A stretch of 64,000 nt of DNA, from NCBI GenBank assembly GCA_037126765.1, contig JBBCBC010000022.1, positions 22,349,758 through 22,413,757 on the forward strand. Reading direction: 5' to 3'. Below are positions 10,826 through 22,494 of this stretch, piece after piece. Origin of the DNA: Stenogyne calaminthoides (lineage: Eukaryota > Streptophyta > Magnoliopsida > Lamiales > Lamiaceae). The notes below the pieces were generated by a model. That model was not told the DNA's origin. It was given only the letters and a program-made list of their open reading frames with translations, and searched no databases. The position numbers and the translations under genes are program-made. Positions within the stretch are counted from its first letter, which is position 1. Each line of letters starts with the position of its first letter.

Positions 10826-12345
10826 CACGGTTTCGGGCTCTGAATTTTAAATTGTAATTTAATTCGCGAACATTAAATTTGAAATTGGATAGTAGAATTG
10901 CTAGATCTATTTTGCAGGTATCCAATTGTCATGGAATTTAATGTGTTTGTTTATGCATGCATATAAACTGTGGTTTTAATTCGATTCGTTCGGATTCGTT
11001 TTGCCTCGTGAGAAAATCCACGAGTAGACTAGGACTTGTTTGATTTGATCAATGTAATAGACTAGTCTAGATCTAGGTTTATTTATTTTTTTGTAAATAA
11101 ATTGTAATCGGATCGGAAACGAAAAGAAGACGAAGAATTAAAGGACAAAATCCGAATCCCAAGGCGTGGCGGGCGCGGTCTTGCACGCACGCGACGGGCG
11201 TAGGGCGAGGCCGAGGTGGCCGAAGGCCATGAACATGCCACGCGCGCTGCGACGGGCGAAGGCGCACGCAAAGACTGCGGCGCGCGACGGGCCGAAGCGA
11301 CGACGCGACGCGTCAAGATGCGGCACGCTACATACGGACGACGCGGACGCGGCCGAGTCGCGGGGCGAAGGCGGAGGCGGGCGATCTTGTGGCGGATCTT
11401 GCGTGATACGCTGCCGCTTCGCCGAGGATCGCCGCCGTTGCCGAGACGTCTTGGCGAGGCTGAGGCATCGGCGGCTTGGCCCGGCCGGGCAAGGCTAAGG
11501 TCAAAGGCCGGTCTAGGGCAGTGGCTTTCTTGGGGATCGTGCATCCCCTCGCTGCGAAAAGCTTGGTGTGGCATTTCGAGACGGAGTATTTTTTCGAGAC
11601 GATCGAGTGGGAGAAATTCGAGACGGTGTTTCTTCAAGATCAAGCCAAGAAAAATCAAACCATGACAATTGGATAATTTGTGCCCAATATGTTTATTTTC
11701 TGTTTTGCTTGATTTATTTTTGTGCTTTCTTATGCTTTATTTAATTTGTTTAAATGTGTTTGCATGAGAATTGTCCAAATGAAAAATCTCACCTTCAAAA
11801 TTACTAAGTATGTTTAAATAATTAATTGACAATTTTATTTCGGATAATAAAATTGAATTAATTTTGACCTCCATGATTTTTTTATTTGTGAATTCTTTTG
11901 GAGAAATTCCCCCCACGGGACGGTCAAAAGTTAGCTTTCACATGAATGAATTCCAAACGGATGATTGTGGGTTATTACTAGTGGCGACGATGACCCTCCC
12001 CACAAGGCTCGTTCAAAGTGAGAAATAATAATCCTGTATTTAATCATGGTTATTACTTAGGTATATAATTGATATGCATATACTTCCCCGAAGTCCCTGT
12101 CAATTTTATATTGGTCAAGTGGGAGCCAACTATTAATCTGGATATTAAAGGTTTGTAACTGTTCTTGTTTGTAACCTGCTTGAATGTGTTTAAATAATGA
12201 CCCACCCCACGTGGCTTATTTAAACTGTTTTGAGATGTTGGCTGATGCATGTTCATATTTTTTTTGAGATTTTAAATATGATGCATGTGATCGAATCTTG
12301 TGATATACTTGTGCTTTTGCATATAGTTATTTATTTCAGTTCAGC
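10826..12345 (+). other. B2 leader with GC-rich block
   Basis: Non-coding 5' leader between primer binding site and gag. The part 11160-11560 is strongly GC-rich with many gcg/cga trinucleotides, in an otherwise AT-rich sequence. Overlapping open frames occur there on both strands (up to 191 codons on the minus strand) but show only Arg/Ala-rich composition and no domain. I see no gene in this stretch. Confidence 0.6.
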
Positions 12346-13000
12346 ATGTCGTTACCTTTTAATCCACTGTTATTATACTTAAAGTCAATACAATATGTAT
12401 GGAAACTATATTGATTGGAAACGAAAATTATAATTATCCTAACTGCACAAAAGCACAACTGGATTTTTGACACACCAAAATCAGATGAGCCAACTGACGA
12501 GTCAAAACATGCAGGACTCGTCAGATCACCTTGCGAGAGATGTCGTCGCTAAGAATGGTGGAGGGCAAACCCGTAAGGGATTACGTCCTCAAAATAGATG
12601 GCCCATCTGAACAAACTTGAGATTCTGAGTGCAGATTATGATCTGGAGACTCAGATAAATTTGGTACTTCACTCTCTGCCCAAAAAGTTTTTGAGCATTT
12701 TGGCCTCGCTAGCTAATTTGTTGCACGCTTTTGGTCTCGGCAGAAATGTTGATAAGGCATCAAACTCAAGTTTTGACGGCAAGTGGTCCGTCTTCATCTT
12801 CTAGGCCAAGGGAGGTAAGGAAAAGAAGAGGACCAAAGGCCATAAGCAATAAAACTCAACTGTTGCCAAGGGCAATGGTAAGATGAGGAATGCTTGTTGT
12901 GTCAAGGAAAATCCAAAGAGGAAGTGCTTAAGCTGCGGTGAGAGAGGACAATGGAGGTTTTGCCTGTTCCAACCCCAAAAGGGACGGACAGAAAGGTAAC
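12346..13000 (+). pseudogene. B2 gag remnant
   Basis: An ATG at 12346 begins a broken gag. Recognisable pieces are NYIDWKRKL (near 12410), the capsid helix MAHLNKLEILSADYDLETQ from 12598, and a zinc-knuckle remnant CLSCGERGQW near 12925, in which the histidine position is no longer histidine. Multiple stops and at least one deletion between 12420 and 12590. Confidence 0.7.
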
Positions 13001-16000
13001 TCTCACGCACTAGTTATTGAAACTTGTTTAGCGGCGTATACTTCTCATTCGTGGGTGGTTGATACGAGATCCACTAATCATGTTGGCTTCACGGGTTCAA
13101 ACGGACCCGACAACTTAGTGGGAGTGAGATCCTCATCACACTGGGCGATGCTACGAGAGTGGCAGCTAAAGCAGTGGGAGAAGTGTACCTATCTTTTGAA
13201 GATAAAGTTTTTTTTTTAGATTATCTTTATGTTCCCAGTTTTAGAAAGATTTCACTTTCAGTTTCTAAAATTCGATTAAAGGACACTAAGTTTCTTCTAA
13301 TAAGAATGACATCATTTCTTGAAATGATGAGTGTATTTGTTACGGGACATTGATGGAAAATCTCTATACAATTAACTGTGCACACCACTCACGAAATGCA
13401 TCCTATAACACATCAACTATTTTTGACAAAAGAAAACGTGAACGAAACACTTCTTTGGCATCTAAGATTGGGTCATATAAATCCAAAGAGGATCCAAAGG
13501 TTGGTAAAAGACGGTTCACTGGAGTGTCTCCAAGTTGAACCAATTCCAACCTGCGAATCATGTTTGGAGGGTAAAATGACCAAGAGGGCATTTGGAGCCA
13601 AGGGGAGTAGGGCCAAAGAAGTGTTAGAGATCGTTCACACAGATGTATGTGGTCCAATGTCAACCAAAGCAAGAGGAGGTTATGATTATTTTTATTGATG
13701 ATTACTCAAGGTACAAATACATTTTCCTTATGAAGCATAAATCTGAGACCTTTGAGAAATTTCAAAGAATTTAAGGCTCAAACAGAGAATCGTAGGGAAA
13801 AACGTATCAAGTCTCTACGATCTGATCATGGAGGCGAATACCTCAGCAATGAGTTTTTAAACTACTTATCTGATGAAGGGATTGTATCCCAGCTCGCTGC
13901 ACCCGGAACCCCTCAATAAAACGGGGTTGCAGATCAAAGAAACAAAACTCTTTTGGAAATGGTTAGATCAATGATGAGTTATGCGAATCTTCCTGAGTCG
14001 TTCTAGGGTCAAGCCATGGAAACAGCGGCTTACATTCTGAACTTGGTGCCATCCAAATCGATTCCCAAAACTCCCAAAGAATTGTGGACCGGGCGCAAGC
14101 CTAGTATGTGACACATGAGAATTTGGGGGTGTCCGGCCTACGTGTTGGACAAGGAAGCCGGTAAATTGGATCCTCGATCAGAATTAAGGCTGTTTGTAGG
14201 ATACCTCGAGGGAACAAAAGGGTGTATGTTCTATGGTCCCGAAGATCAAAAGGTGGTCATCAGCACCCACTTTAGATTTTTGGAAGAAGACTATATGAAC
14301 CAAAGAAAACCCAGAAGTGAGATTACCTTAAATGAGCTAAGAGGGCAAACCTCAAGTGCCAACTGTACTAGATGATATACCAAACGATACGCTTTCACAA
14401 CCGGAGCCTCGTCGTAGTGGGAGGGTTGTTAGACAACCCGAGAGATTCATGGGAATAGGAGAGTCCTCGGACTTGATTCCCGGACAAGATGAATCAGACC
14501 GATGGACATATGACGAGGCACTCCAAGATAAGGATGCAGATTCTTGGCAAACATCAATGAAAGCTGAAATGGGGTCTATGTTTCATAATAGAGTGTGGGA
14601 GCTAGTCGAACCACTTAATGGGGGCAAACCCATTGGATGTAAGTGGGTATATAAGAGGAAAAGAGGACTGGACGGGAAGGTTGAAACCTTTAAAGCAAGA
14701 CTAGTGGCGAAAGGTTATACTCAGAAAGAAGGGATCGATTATGAGGAAATTTTTTCGCCCGTAGCCATGCTTAAAGTCCATCCGTATTCTCTTATCGATT
14801 GTTGCGCATTTCGACTTTGAAATCTGGCAAATGGATGTTAAGACAGCTTTCCTTAACGGAAGTCTTGATGAAGAGATCTATATGCAACAACCCCAAGGTT
14901 TCATTGAAACAGGCCAAGAATACCTAGTTTGTAAAGCTCAAGAGGTCCATTTACGGACTCAAACAGGCATCCAGAGCTTGGAACCAATGTTTTTATCATG
15001 TTATAAAGTCTTATGGGTTTGATCAAAATGAGTTTGAAAGTTGTGTGTATAAAAAGCGTGTCAGAACTGCATTGGTATTCTTAGTACTATACGTAGATGA
15101 TAATGTGATCATCGGGAACGATGTGAAGGTGTGATCAGACGTAAGAGGCATGGTTTTCAAAATAGTTTGATATGAAAGACTTAGGGAAAGCCGAACATAT
15201 CCTTGGGATCAAGATAACTCGAGATCGTCGGAAAAGGATGATCGGGTTATCGCAAGTTTCATACATAAACGCTAGTTTTGAAATGATTCAGCATGTAAGA
15301 TTCCAAGAAATGATTCGTACCTTTCAGACTTGGAATCCATCTATCCAAGAAAATGTTCCCTAAGACGAAAAAGGAGATAGATGACATGAAAGGTATTCCT
15401 TGTGCTTCGGCTATCGGAAACCTTATGTATGCATTGTTGTGTACGAGACCGGATATCTGCTTTGCCGTAGGCATGGTGGCAAGATATCAAAGTAACCCAG
15501 GGAAAGAGCATTGGACGACAGTTAAAAACATTCTAAAGTGTCTGAAAAGAACTCGGGATAGAATGTTGATTTATCAGTCAGATACTCCAATCCCCATCGG
15601 CTACACGGACTCGGATTTCCAATCAGACTTAGATTCCAGAAATTATCTGTCTCAGTTAGTGTTTTTCCATTTGGGAAGTGTAGCCATCAAATGGACGAGT
15701 GTGAAGCAGAGAAATGCATCACTGACTCAACCATGGAAGTCGGGTAAGTACTGCTTGTGAAGCAGTGAAAGAACCGATTGGGCTCTAGATCTTCTTAGTG
15801 GACTTGGATGATGTTCTGAATTTTTCTACCAATATCTGCTAGGGGCAGTTGCAAATTCAAGAGAACCAAGAGTCCACGAGTCAAACAAGCACACTAAAAG
15901 AAAGACATCTTATACGAGAAATCGTTAAGAGATGAGATATAGATGTGGCAAAGATAGCGTCTGAGGACGGCCTAGCAGATCCATTCACAAAGAGTCTGCC

Positions 16001-16062
16001 TCTGAATACATTCGAGAGATATGTGGGTGGAATGGGTGTCAAGACCGCTTGCTAACTGCTTT
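13001..16062 (+). pseudogene. B2 protease-integrase-RT-RNase H remnant
   Basis: Domains in order: protease with WVVDTRSTNHV (13050-13085; the Asp-Thr-Gly site reads Asp-Thr-Arg); gag-pre-integrase with LLWHLRLGHINPKRIQRL and CESCLEGKMTKRAFG (13378-13690); integrase core in shifted frames to about 14350; RT from about 14460 with GCKWVYKRKRGLDGKVETFK, MDVKTAFLNGSLDEEIYMQQ and a YVDD box in LYVDDNVIIGNDVK (about 15086); RNase H with IPIGYTDSDFQSDLDSR (15595-15645) and a degraded C-terminus to about 16062. At least ten frameshifts or stops; not functional. Confidence 0.88.
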
Positions 16063-16159
16063 TGAGTATAAGTGGGAGAAATTATTAGGTTCGTGTAGGT
16101 GACATTAGATGTCACGGACTACGCGAGACATGTTGTAGTATACTTAAAAGCAGACTTTG

Positions 16160-16175
16160 AGTATAAGTGGGAGAT
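16160..16175 (+). promoter_or_regulatory. B2 polypurine tract
   Basis: agtataagtgggagat abuts the 3' LTR start tgttgggatt at 16176. Confidence 0.75.
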
Positions 16176-17478
16176 TGTTGGGATTATACTGGAAATTATG
16201 GTTTTACTTTGTATAATCGAAACTGAATTTCCAGACTTATTTAATGAAATAAATTGTTTATCACTCATGCTTTAAATATTATTGAATGTTACATATATTT
16301 ACTACATAACTGTTCAATAAGTCGTACGTGTTACATTGTAGTTAATTTAGTGATACCAGATCACAGAAGATTAAATTAACAGTCTCTTGTAACTAAAAGT
16401 ACGTTATTCACGACCTAGATGGAAATGAACAACCCATCATGAAAGGTTGAAGTGTAAGGCTCAAATAGGATCACGTGGGATTGGTAACTATTGCTTTGAC
16501 TTATCATGGGTAGCGAATCAATGAGATTCAATACTTTTTATCTTGGGCAATATTATTAGTCACATGTGATTGCTAAGATTTAATACGAAGAATCGTGTGC
16601 AAGTACGCTTGTTTGATTTGCCCCCCTTGGGAGGTTCATAAGCTTTATCATACCAAATCTTGCAAGTGGAATTAGTTTCCTAGATGGATAATAATGTTGA
16701 ACCGCTCCTTGACCAAGGACAAAAAGATATTAATTAATGGAAAGCTATTTCAAAGGGCTTGAATTAATTAATGGGCTAGATAATCTTAAACACGGAAATA
16801 ATGACCGGAGCCATATTGACTATAATATGGGTTAAGATGGATAGTCTTGATATTAATTATGTAGTGGGATTAATTAATATTTATGGGCTTGAATTATATT
16901 GTGGCTCAATATTAGATATTCAAGGTCCATTAGAAGGTACAATCTTAATTCTCCTAAAGGCCCCCTGAGTAGCCCAACATATAGTCCAATAACTGAAAAG
17001 GTGATTAAAATAAAATAAATATTGTTGCTTATTTTTCCAACTAAAATTTCGAAATTTATAGATATAATGGGAGAAAGATTTTCTTTGAATTTTGTTATGG
17101 AATGAAGATATGTATTCTTGGAATACAAGATTATCTCATTAAATTCAAGAAATCTCCCACTTGGTTATCTATAATGATAATTTCAAAATCTTGAAAATAT
17201 AATTAAGCAAGAAAGATTTTCTTGATTTTCTTGAAAAGATATTATGGAAGATATGTATTTCTTGAAATACAAGAATATCTCATAAATTCAAGAAGATCTA
17301 AATCTTGGAATCTTGGACCCCAATATTTTCGAATTCCATAGCAAATAGATAAGTTGGGATTTTGTGGAATATTATGATTATGGGAAAAAGAATATAGGAG
17401 ATATATTCAAGATTTCTTGGAGATCAAGAAAATATTTTCCCACATCATATTTTGCCAAAATTTTCGTCCACTTTAGAA
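16176..17478 (+). repeat. 3' LTR of B2, truncated
   Basis: Matches the B2 5' LTR from its first base, with a deletion of about 140 bp near 16462, and stops after ttttcgtccactttagaa. The next bases of the 5' LTR (tctataaatag, the TATA box) are absent; Gypsy integrase sequence follows. The LTR therefore lacks core promoter, R and U5. Confidence 0.88.
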
Positions 17479-20045
17479 ATAATCAACCTCGAACACTGCA
17501 AATTTGACCGTTCCGGGTGTCGTAGGTAGCGGTCCGATAAGATCGATGCCCCACTTGGCAAAGGGCCAAGGACTAAAGATCGAGGCGAGCTCTTCGGGGG
17601 CGACCTTGATCTTTGGCTTGAAGACTTGACATTTTTTGCAAGCCTTGGCGAAATCGAGCACGTCCTGTTTTAGTGTTTTCCAGAAATAGCCTTGTCGCAG
17701 GGCCTTGTGGGCAAGAGTGTGCCCTCCGTGTGGTTACCACATGCCCCTTCGTGTATCTCTCTCAAAATCTCTTTTTCGACCTCGGGGGTCACACATTTTA
17801 GCAACGGGAGGGCAAAACCCCGCTTGTATAGTTGGTCGCCGATGATCGTATATCGGCCCATCCTTAGTTGGAGCCGACGCGCCTCGACCTTGTCAGTAGG
17901 GAGTTCACCGTCCTTGATGTACTTGATGATCAGACTCATCCAGGTAACTTCCTCAATTTCCAGGTGCGTGACAAGGGTCGGGCTGCCCGAGGGGGCAGCG
18001 AGCTTGATGATTGTTATATCTGACATGTCGGTCGCTCCTTCAGATGTCGCCAACCGAGCTAGAGCATCTGCTTGGGTGTTCTTCTTTCTGGGAATCTGGG
18101 ATATCTCGACCTGTTCAAACCTCTCGATTAGATTTTGGGCTATCTTGTGGTAAGCAATAATTTGCTCGCTTCTCGCTTCGTATTCGCCCGTCATTTGGAA
18201 AGCTACCAGTTGAGAATCGCAAAAAATCTTGACACGTTGAACTCCCATGGCCATCGCCATTGATTAGAGCTTCATATTCGGCCTCGTTGTTTGTCGCTTG
18301 GAAATCGAAATGGATTGCCGTTGTGAATGATCTTCCTTCCGGGCTTATTAACACTACGCCTGCCCCAGCTCGCTCACTGTTTGATGACCCGTCGATATAT
18401 AGTTCCCATGGTTGCCCCACTGCCCTCTCTTGCTCGGCTGGGAAAGTTAATTCTACGAGGAAATATGCTAGTGCTTGTGACTTTATTGCTGTTTGGGGTG
18501 CATATGTTATGCCAAATTGCCCGATCTCTACTGACCACTTGAGGCATCTTCCCGCGGTATCCGGTCGATGGAGTATTCGCTGCAATGGTAGCGAGGTCAG
18601 GACCTCGGCATAGTGGTCGAAGAAATAAGGTCGGAGCTTTCAGACGCTCATTACGAGCGCATAGGCGAATTTTTCCAGAGGGGGGTATCTCAGCTCACAA
18701 TCGCTCAGGGCCTGGCTTACGAAATAGATAGGCAGGTGATCCTGCCCCTCAGCCCGAACCAATACTGCACTTAATGCGGTTTCTGAGGCCGCTAAGTAAA
18801 GATAAAGCTTTTCCCCCGGGATAGGCTTTGCGAGTATTTGTGTGTTCGAGAGATAATTCTTCATGCTTTCGTATCGAAGAAAGGCTTGCACTTGTCGCCC
18901 ATTCGCGAGATAAAACGATTCAGGGCGGCCAATCGTCTAGTCAACCTTTGAACCTCTTTAATGTTATGTGGTGCTCTCATGTCGAGGCAGACCTTAATCT
19001 TGGTCGGATTGGCTTCGATCCCGCGTTGGCTCACCATATGCCCCAAGAACTTTCCGGATTCCACTCCAAAATTGCATTTCTTGGGACTTAACTTCATCTT
19101 GTATTGCCTCAGAATGTCGAAAGCCTGGGCGAAGTGCCCCCAGATGATCCTCTCTTTTCTCGCTCTTGACTACTAGGTCGTCGATGTATACCTCCATGGT
19201 CTTGCCGATCCGACGGCGAACATGCATCTTTGACCAATTTGATACGGCGTTTTTCGCCATCGAAGGCATACGCTTCCAAAGAATAGATGTTCTTTTTTCG
19301 TCGGGGAAGGAAGTGTGTTGTTGGTCGCTCGGGTGCATCGCTATTTGATGGTATCCTGCGAACGCGTCCATGAAGGTCATCACCTCGTGGCCTGCTGTGT
19401 TGTCGATTAAGTGGTCGATGTGCGGCATGGGGAAGTGATCTTTGGGACAAGACTCATTTAAGTCCGTGAAATCGATCCACAACCTCCAAGAGTTGTTCGC
19501 CTTCTTTACCAACACTGCATTTGCCACCCATTACGGCTTATCAGCTTGCTCGATAAGCTGGTTATCCAAGAGTTTTTTTACCTCCTCGGCCAGAGCCGCA
19601 TATTTCTCGGGGCCGAATTTTTTTCTCTTCTGAGAGATTGGTTTCTTGGAGGGGTCAATATTGAGCTGGTGACAAGTGATCTCGGGATCTATCCCGACCA
19701 TATCTCAGTGGGACCAGGCAAAAACATCTAATTTGGCCTTCAGGAATCCGATCATTTGGCATCGCATTTCGGGGCTTAAAGATGTTCCGATAAACACCTC
19801 CATCTCAGGCCGAGCTTCGCTGATGGGGACCCTCTCAAGCTCTTTGGCTGGTGTTGCTCGCTGCCCTCCCGACCATCGCGGGTCATCGATGGGTTCAAAA
19901 CTGATTTTTTGGGTTCGAGGTCGGTATGCCCCTCGATGTTGGTGGCCTTGAGCCTCTTGTTAGGCTCCATTTCTGGCAGCGACGTTTGATCTCCGAGATG
20001 GCTTTGCGATATCACCAGAATTGTCCCTGCCCCGAGGTTCACCAT
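17479..20045 (-). pseudogene. Gypsy pol remnant (RT, RNase H, second RNase H, integrase)
   Basis: Read from 20045 down. RT: NSWRLWIDFTDLNESCPKDH and TFMDAFAGYHQIAMHPSDQQ (19490-19330), catalytic YIDDLVVKS near 19190-19160, then KKCNFGVESGKFLGHMVSQ (19085-19025). Retroviral RNase H remnant: SALSDCELRYPP-type segment near 18700. Second RNase H: WELYIDGSSNSERAGAGVVL (about 18410-18350), NNEAEYEALI, VKIFCDSQLVAFQMTGEY (18230-18175) and NTQADALARLATS. Integrase zinc-binding region near 17760-17690 and core start CQVFKPKIKVAPEE to FAKWGIDLIGPLPTTPGTVK (17620-17495). Frameshifts occur at about 19370, 18990, 18620, 18260 and 17690. Confidence 0.87.
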
Positions 20046-20069
20046 GGTCGTGTCCTTCTCGGCATCGAC

Positions 20070-22384
20070 CTATAGCAAACATCCTCTCGACATTGCTTGA
20101 TTTCCCTTGATCGTGCCCACAACCCCTCCCGGGGTAGGGAATTTGATGCAGTAATAATGGGCCGAGGTCGCAGTCCCAAATTCATGTTCGAAAGGTCTCC
20201 CTAGAAACCCATTATACGTGGAAGAGAGGTCGACAATGATGAAATTGAGCTGTCTAGTTGCCTTCACCTCCGGGTCACGATCTGAAACTAGCTCAACTGC
20301 CAAGCGGATTGCCCCATAAGGCTTTATAGATGAGTCCCCGAAACCTTTGATAGTGAGGTCGCAAGGTTCGACATAATCGGAGAAATCTCTGATCTGGTCG
20401 AGGGCCCCTTTGAATAAAATATTGCAGAAAGAACCATTATCAATTAACAAACAATGGACCATTACCCCCATGATCTTGGTCGAGATTACGATAGGATCGT
20501 TGTTCGGATATTGCACCACATGCTTGTCTTCGTCCGAGAAGGCAAGCGAATTGGTCTTCTCAGCTGCGTGGTTGACTTGGAAAAAGGTCTGGTGGACATG
20601 GCTGAGAGCTCGTATCTCGGCCTTTCGTCTTCGTCGTGACATAACCATCGATGGGAGGATCCCACCGATGCTACCTCCCAGAGGAGAGATCATTTGTAAT
20701 GCCCTTCTCGCGGCATTTTCAGGAAAAGGTGGAAGAGGTCGCTTGCCGGTAGGCCCTGGATTAGCATGGGGGCGTTGTGGGGGTTGTTGATTGTTCTGAC
20801 ACTTTTTCACGTAGTCATCCAGCTTTCCGTCCTCATAAAGCTTCCACAGTTGCCAGAGAAGGTCGCGGCATTCGCTGGTGTTGTGCCCGATGCTTTCATG
20901 GTAGTGGCAATATTTGTTGGGATTTATCTTCCCACTTTCTTTCGTGATCTTCCGGGGCTGATCCAAGAGTTGCTTGTCTTTGATTTTATCATAGACCTCG
21001 TTCGGAGTAGTACTCAGGACCTCTAGCAGCTTATCCTCGATCTCGCTGTTGAATGGCTTGAAGTTACTCGTGGGCTTGTGTTGGCCCCCGCCTCTCTTGT
21101 GAGTGCTTTGAGGCTTTTGGTCTGGCTTTTTCACCGCTTCATTGTTGTTCGCAACTTGCCCGCCTAGACGCAGGGCCATCATCTCGGCTTTGCTGATGTG
21201 GTTGCCCGCTTTCCATCGGAAGTCGGTGTACGAGCTCGGGTACTCCTTATACATCAGCTTCCACAACTTAGTGTTCAATCGTAGGCCTCTAACCGCTCCC
21301 ATTACTTTGGCTTCATCTCCCATGGGCTCACCCTCCATAATGAGGTTATCGACCCGCTCGATATAGTCTCGATCTGACTTCGTTGAGCCCTGCTCGATGT
21401 TTGCAAAATTTGTTTGGCGGTCGGCCTTGGTGCCATCGTGATGAAGTGGCTGAGGAACTAATTGACCAGTTGATGAAAGGACTTGATGGAGCCCGGGGTG
21501 AGCGAGTTGAACCACTTGTAGGCTTGATCCCCAAGCGTGAGTGGGAACAAATGACATTGAGTCGCATCCGTGGCGCCCATTGAGGTCATGTGGGAGGAGA
21601 ACTTCCCAACATGAGTGTTGGGGTCGGGATCACCATTATACTAATTTATCGAAGTCATATTGATCTTGACCTGAACGGGGGCGTGGATGATTTAAGGACT
21701 TAGTGGCGAGATCGACAGTACAGTTGGAGCGGCTTGTCCTCCCTACCGATTCATTTGATCTTACAAAATTTTGAGGGTTTGTTTGATGGCCTCGAGCTGT
21801 TCATTTTCTGGATTTTGAGGCCAGAGAGGGGCTGGCGCACCTAAACGGCTATGCACAGACACTCTCGGTCCCTCTTCAGCCTTAGCTCGAGCACCATTCT
21901 CCGTCTCAAAAGATGCCTCCAAGTTTCTCTTAGCTGGGAACGAGCTTGCATTTGACTCAACTGGGCGACCACGAGGTCTTCGCTGAGCATTCTTTCCCAA
22001 TCTGTCAAATACAGACTCAGATTGGCGAGACTGGTAAAAGCCTCCACACCTGGGGGATGGGGTTTCTTCCTTCCAATTTTGGCGCTGATGGGGTCCTCCA
22101 GATTCGTGGGCGGTATTGCATGTCTTAGCAGGTCGGCGGTTTCCAAACCTCGCGCCCTTCCCCATCTTTCTTTTCCCTCGGGATGCTGAGGCCCACTGGG
22201 ATTCAACACACCGATGTGGCCCACTTCTCTCTCCGGCGAGGTTGCACTGACGGCGTTTGAGTATTTTCATTGCCTCTCGGAGATCCTCTAGAGTTTTGAT
22301 GTCATCGAGGTTTTCGAACGGACCTTCATTGGATGAAGATGTCTCCCTTTGTTGGCCGGACATTTGCATTCCGGCAGAAACCAT
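20070..22384 (-). pseudogene. Gypsy gag-protease
   Basis: An ATG at 22384 starts a 207-codon frame that stops at 21761; gag continues after a degraded join in a 495-codon frame (21557-20070). Visible features: capsid segment with FANIEQGSTKSDRDYIERVD, a C-x2-H-like zinc-binding remnant YCHYHESIGHNTSECRDL near residues 226-243, a proline-rich stretch, and an aspartic-protease region LLIDNGSFCNILF in which the usual Asp-Thr-Gly reads Asp-Asn-Gly. The long intact frame suggests this copy is younger than the neighbouring Copia elements, but it is not complete. Confidence 0.82.
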
Positions 22385-22475
22385 GTCGGAAACTGGGTTT
22401 CAATAAGAACTTTTGAAGATTTGAAGATTCGAAAGGGTAAATCAAAAGGAAACCTGGGAACTTCCTAGTGAAACA

Positions 22476-22493
22476 CCCTCCTTCTAGCGCCAA
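22476..22493 (-). promoter_or_regulatory. G1 primer binding site
   Basis: The minus strand reads ttggcgctagaaggaggg directly after the LTR end acaaca. Plant Tat-lineage elements typically have ttggcgcc-type primer sites at this position; the exact tRNA is not determined. Confidence 0.6.
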
Positions 22494-22494
22494 T

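Larger units (their letters stand above)
8860..17478 (+). mobile_element. Copia element B2, degraded, 3' LTR truncated
   Basis: About 8.6 kb with 5' LTR, primer binding site, leader, gag, protease, integrase, RT and RNase H in the order usual for Ty1/Copia, then polypurine tract and the first 1303 bp of the 3' LTR. The 3' LTR stops just before its TATA box and joins the integrase of a minus-strand Gypsy element at 17478/17479, so no target duplication can be read. Coding sequence has many stops and frameshifts. Confidence 0.9.

Noticed and set aside
11083..11665. Overlapping open frames up to 191 codons on both strands
   Set aside because: They lie in the GC-rich leader of B2, are Arg/Ala/Gly-rich in all frames and contain no domain. 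GC-rich DNA has few stop codons by chance.
18260..20790. Plus-strand frames over the Gypsy element
   Set aside because: Shadows of the minus-strand gag-pol coding sequence.
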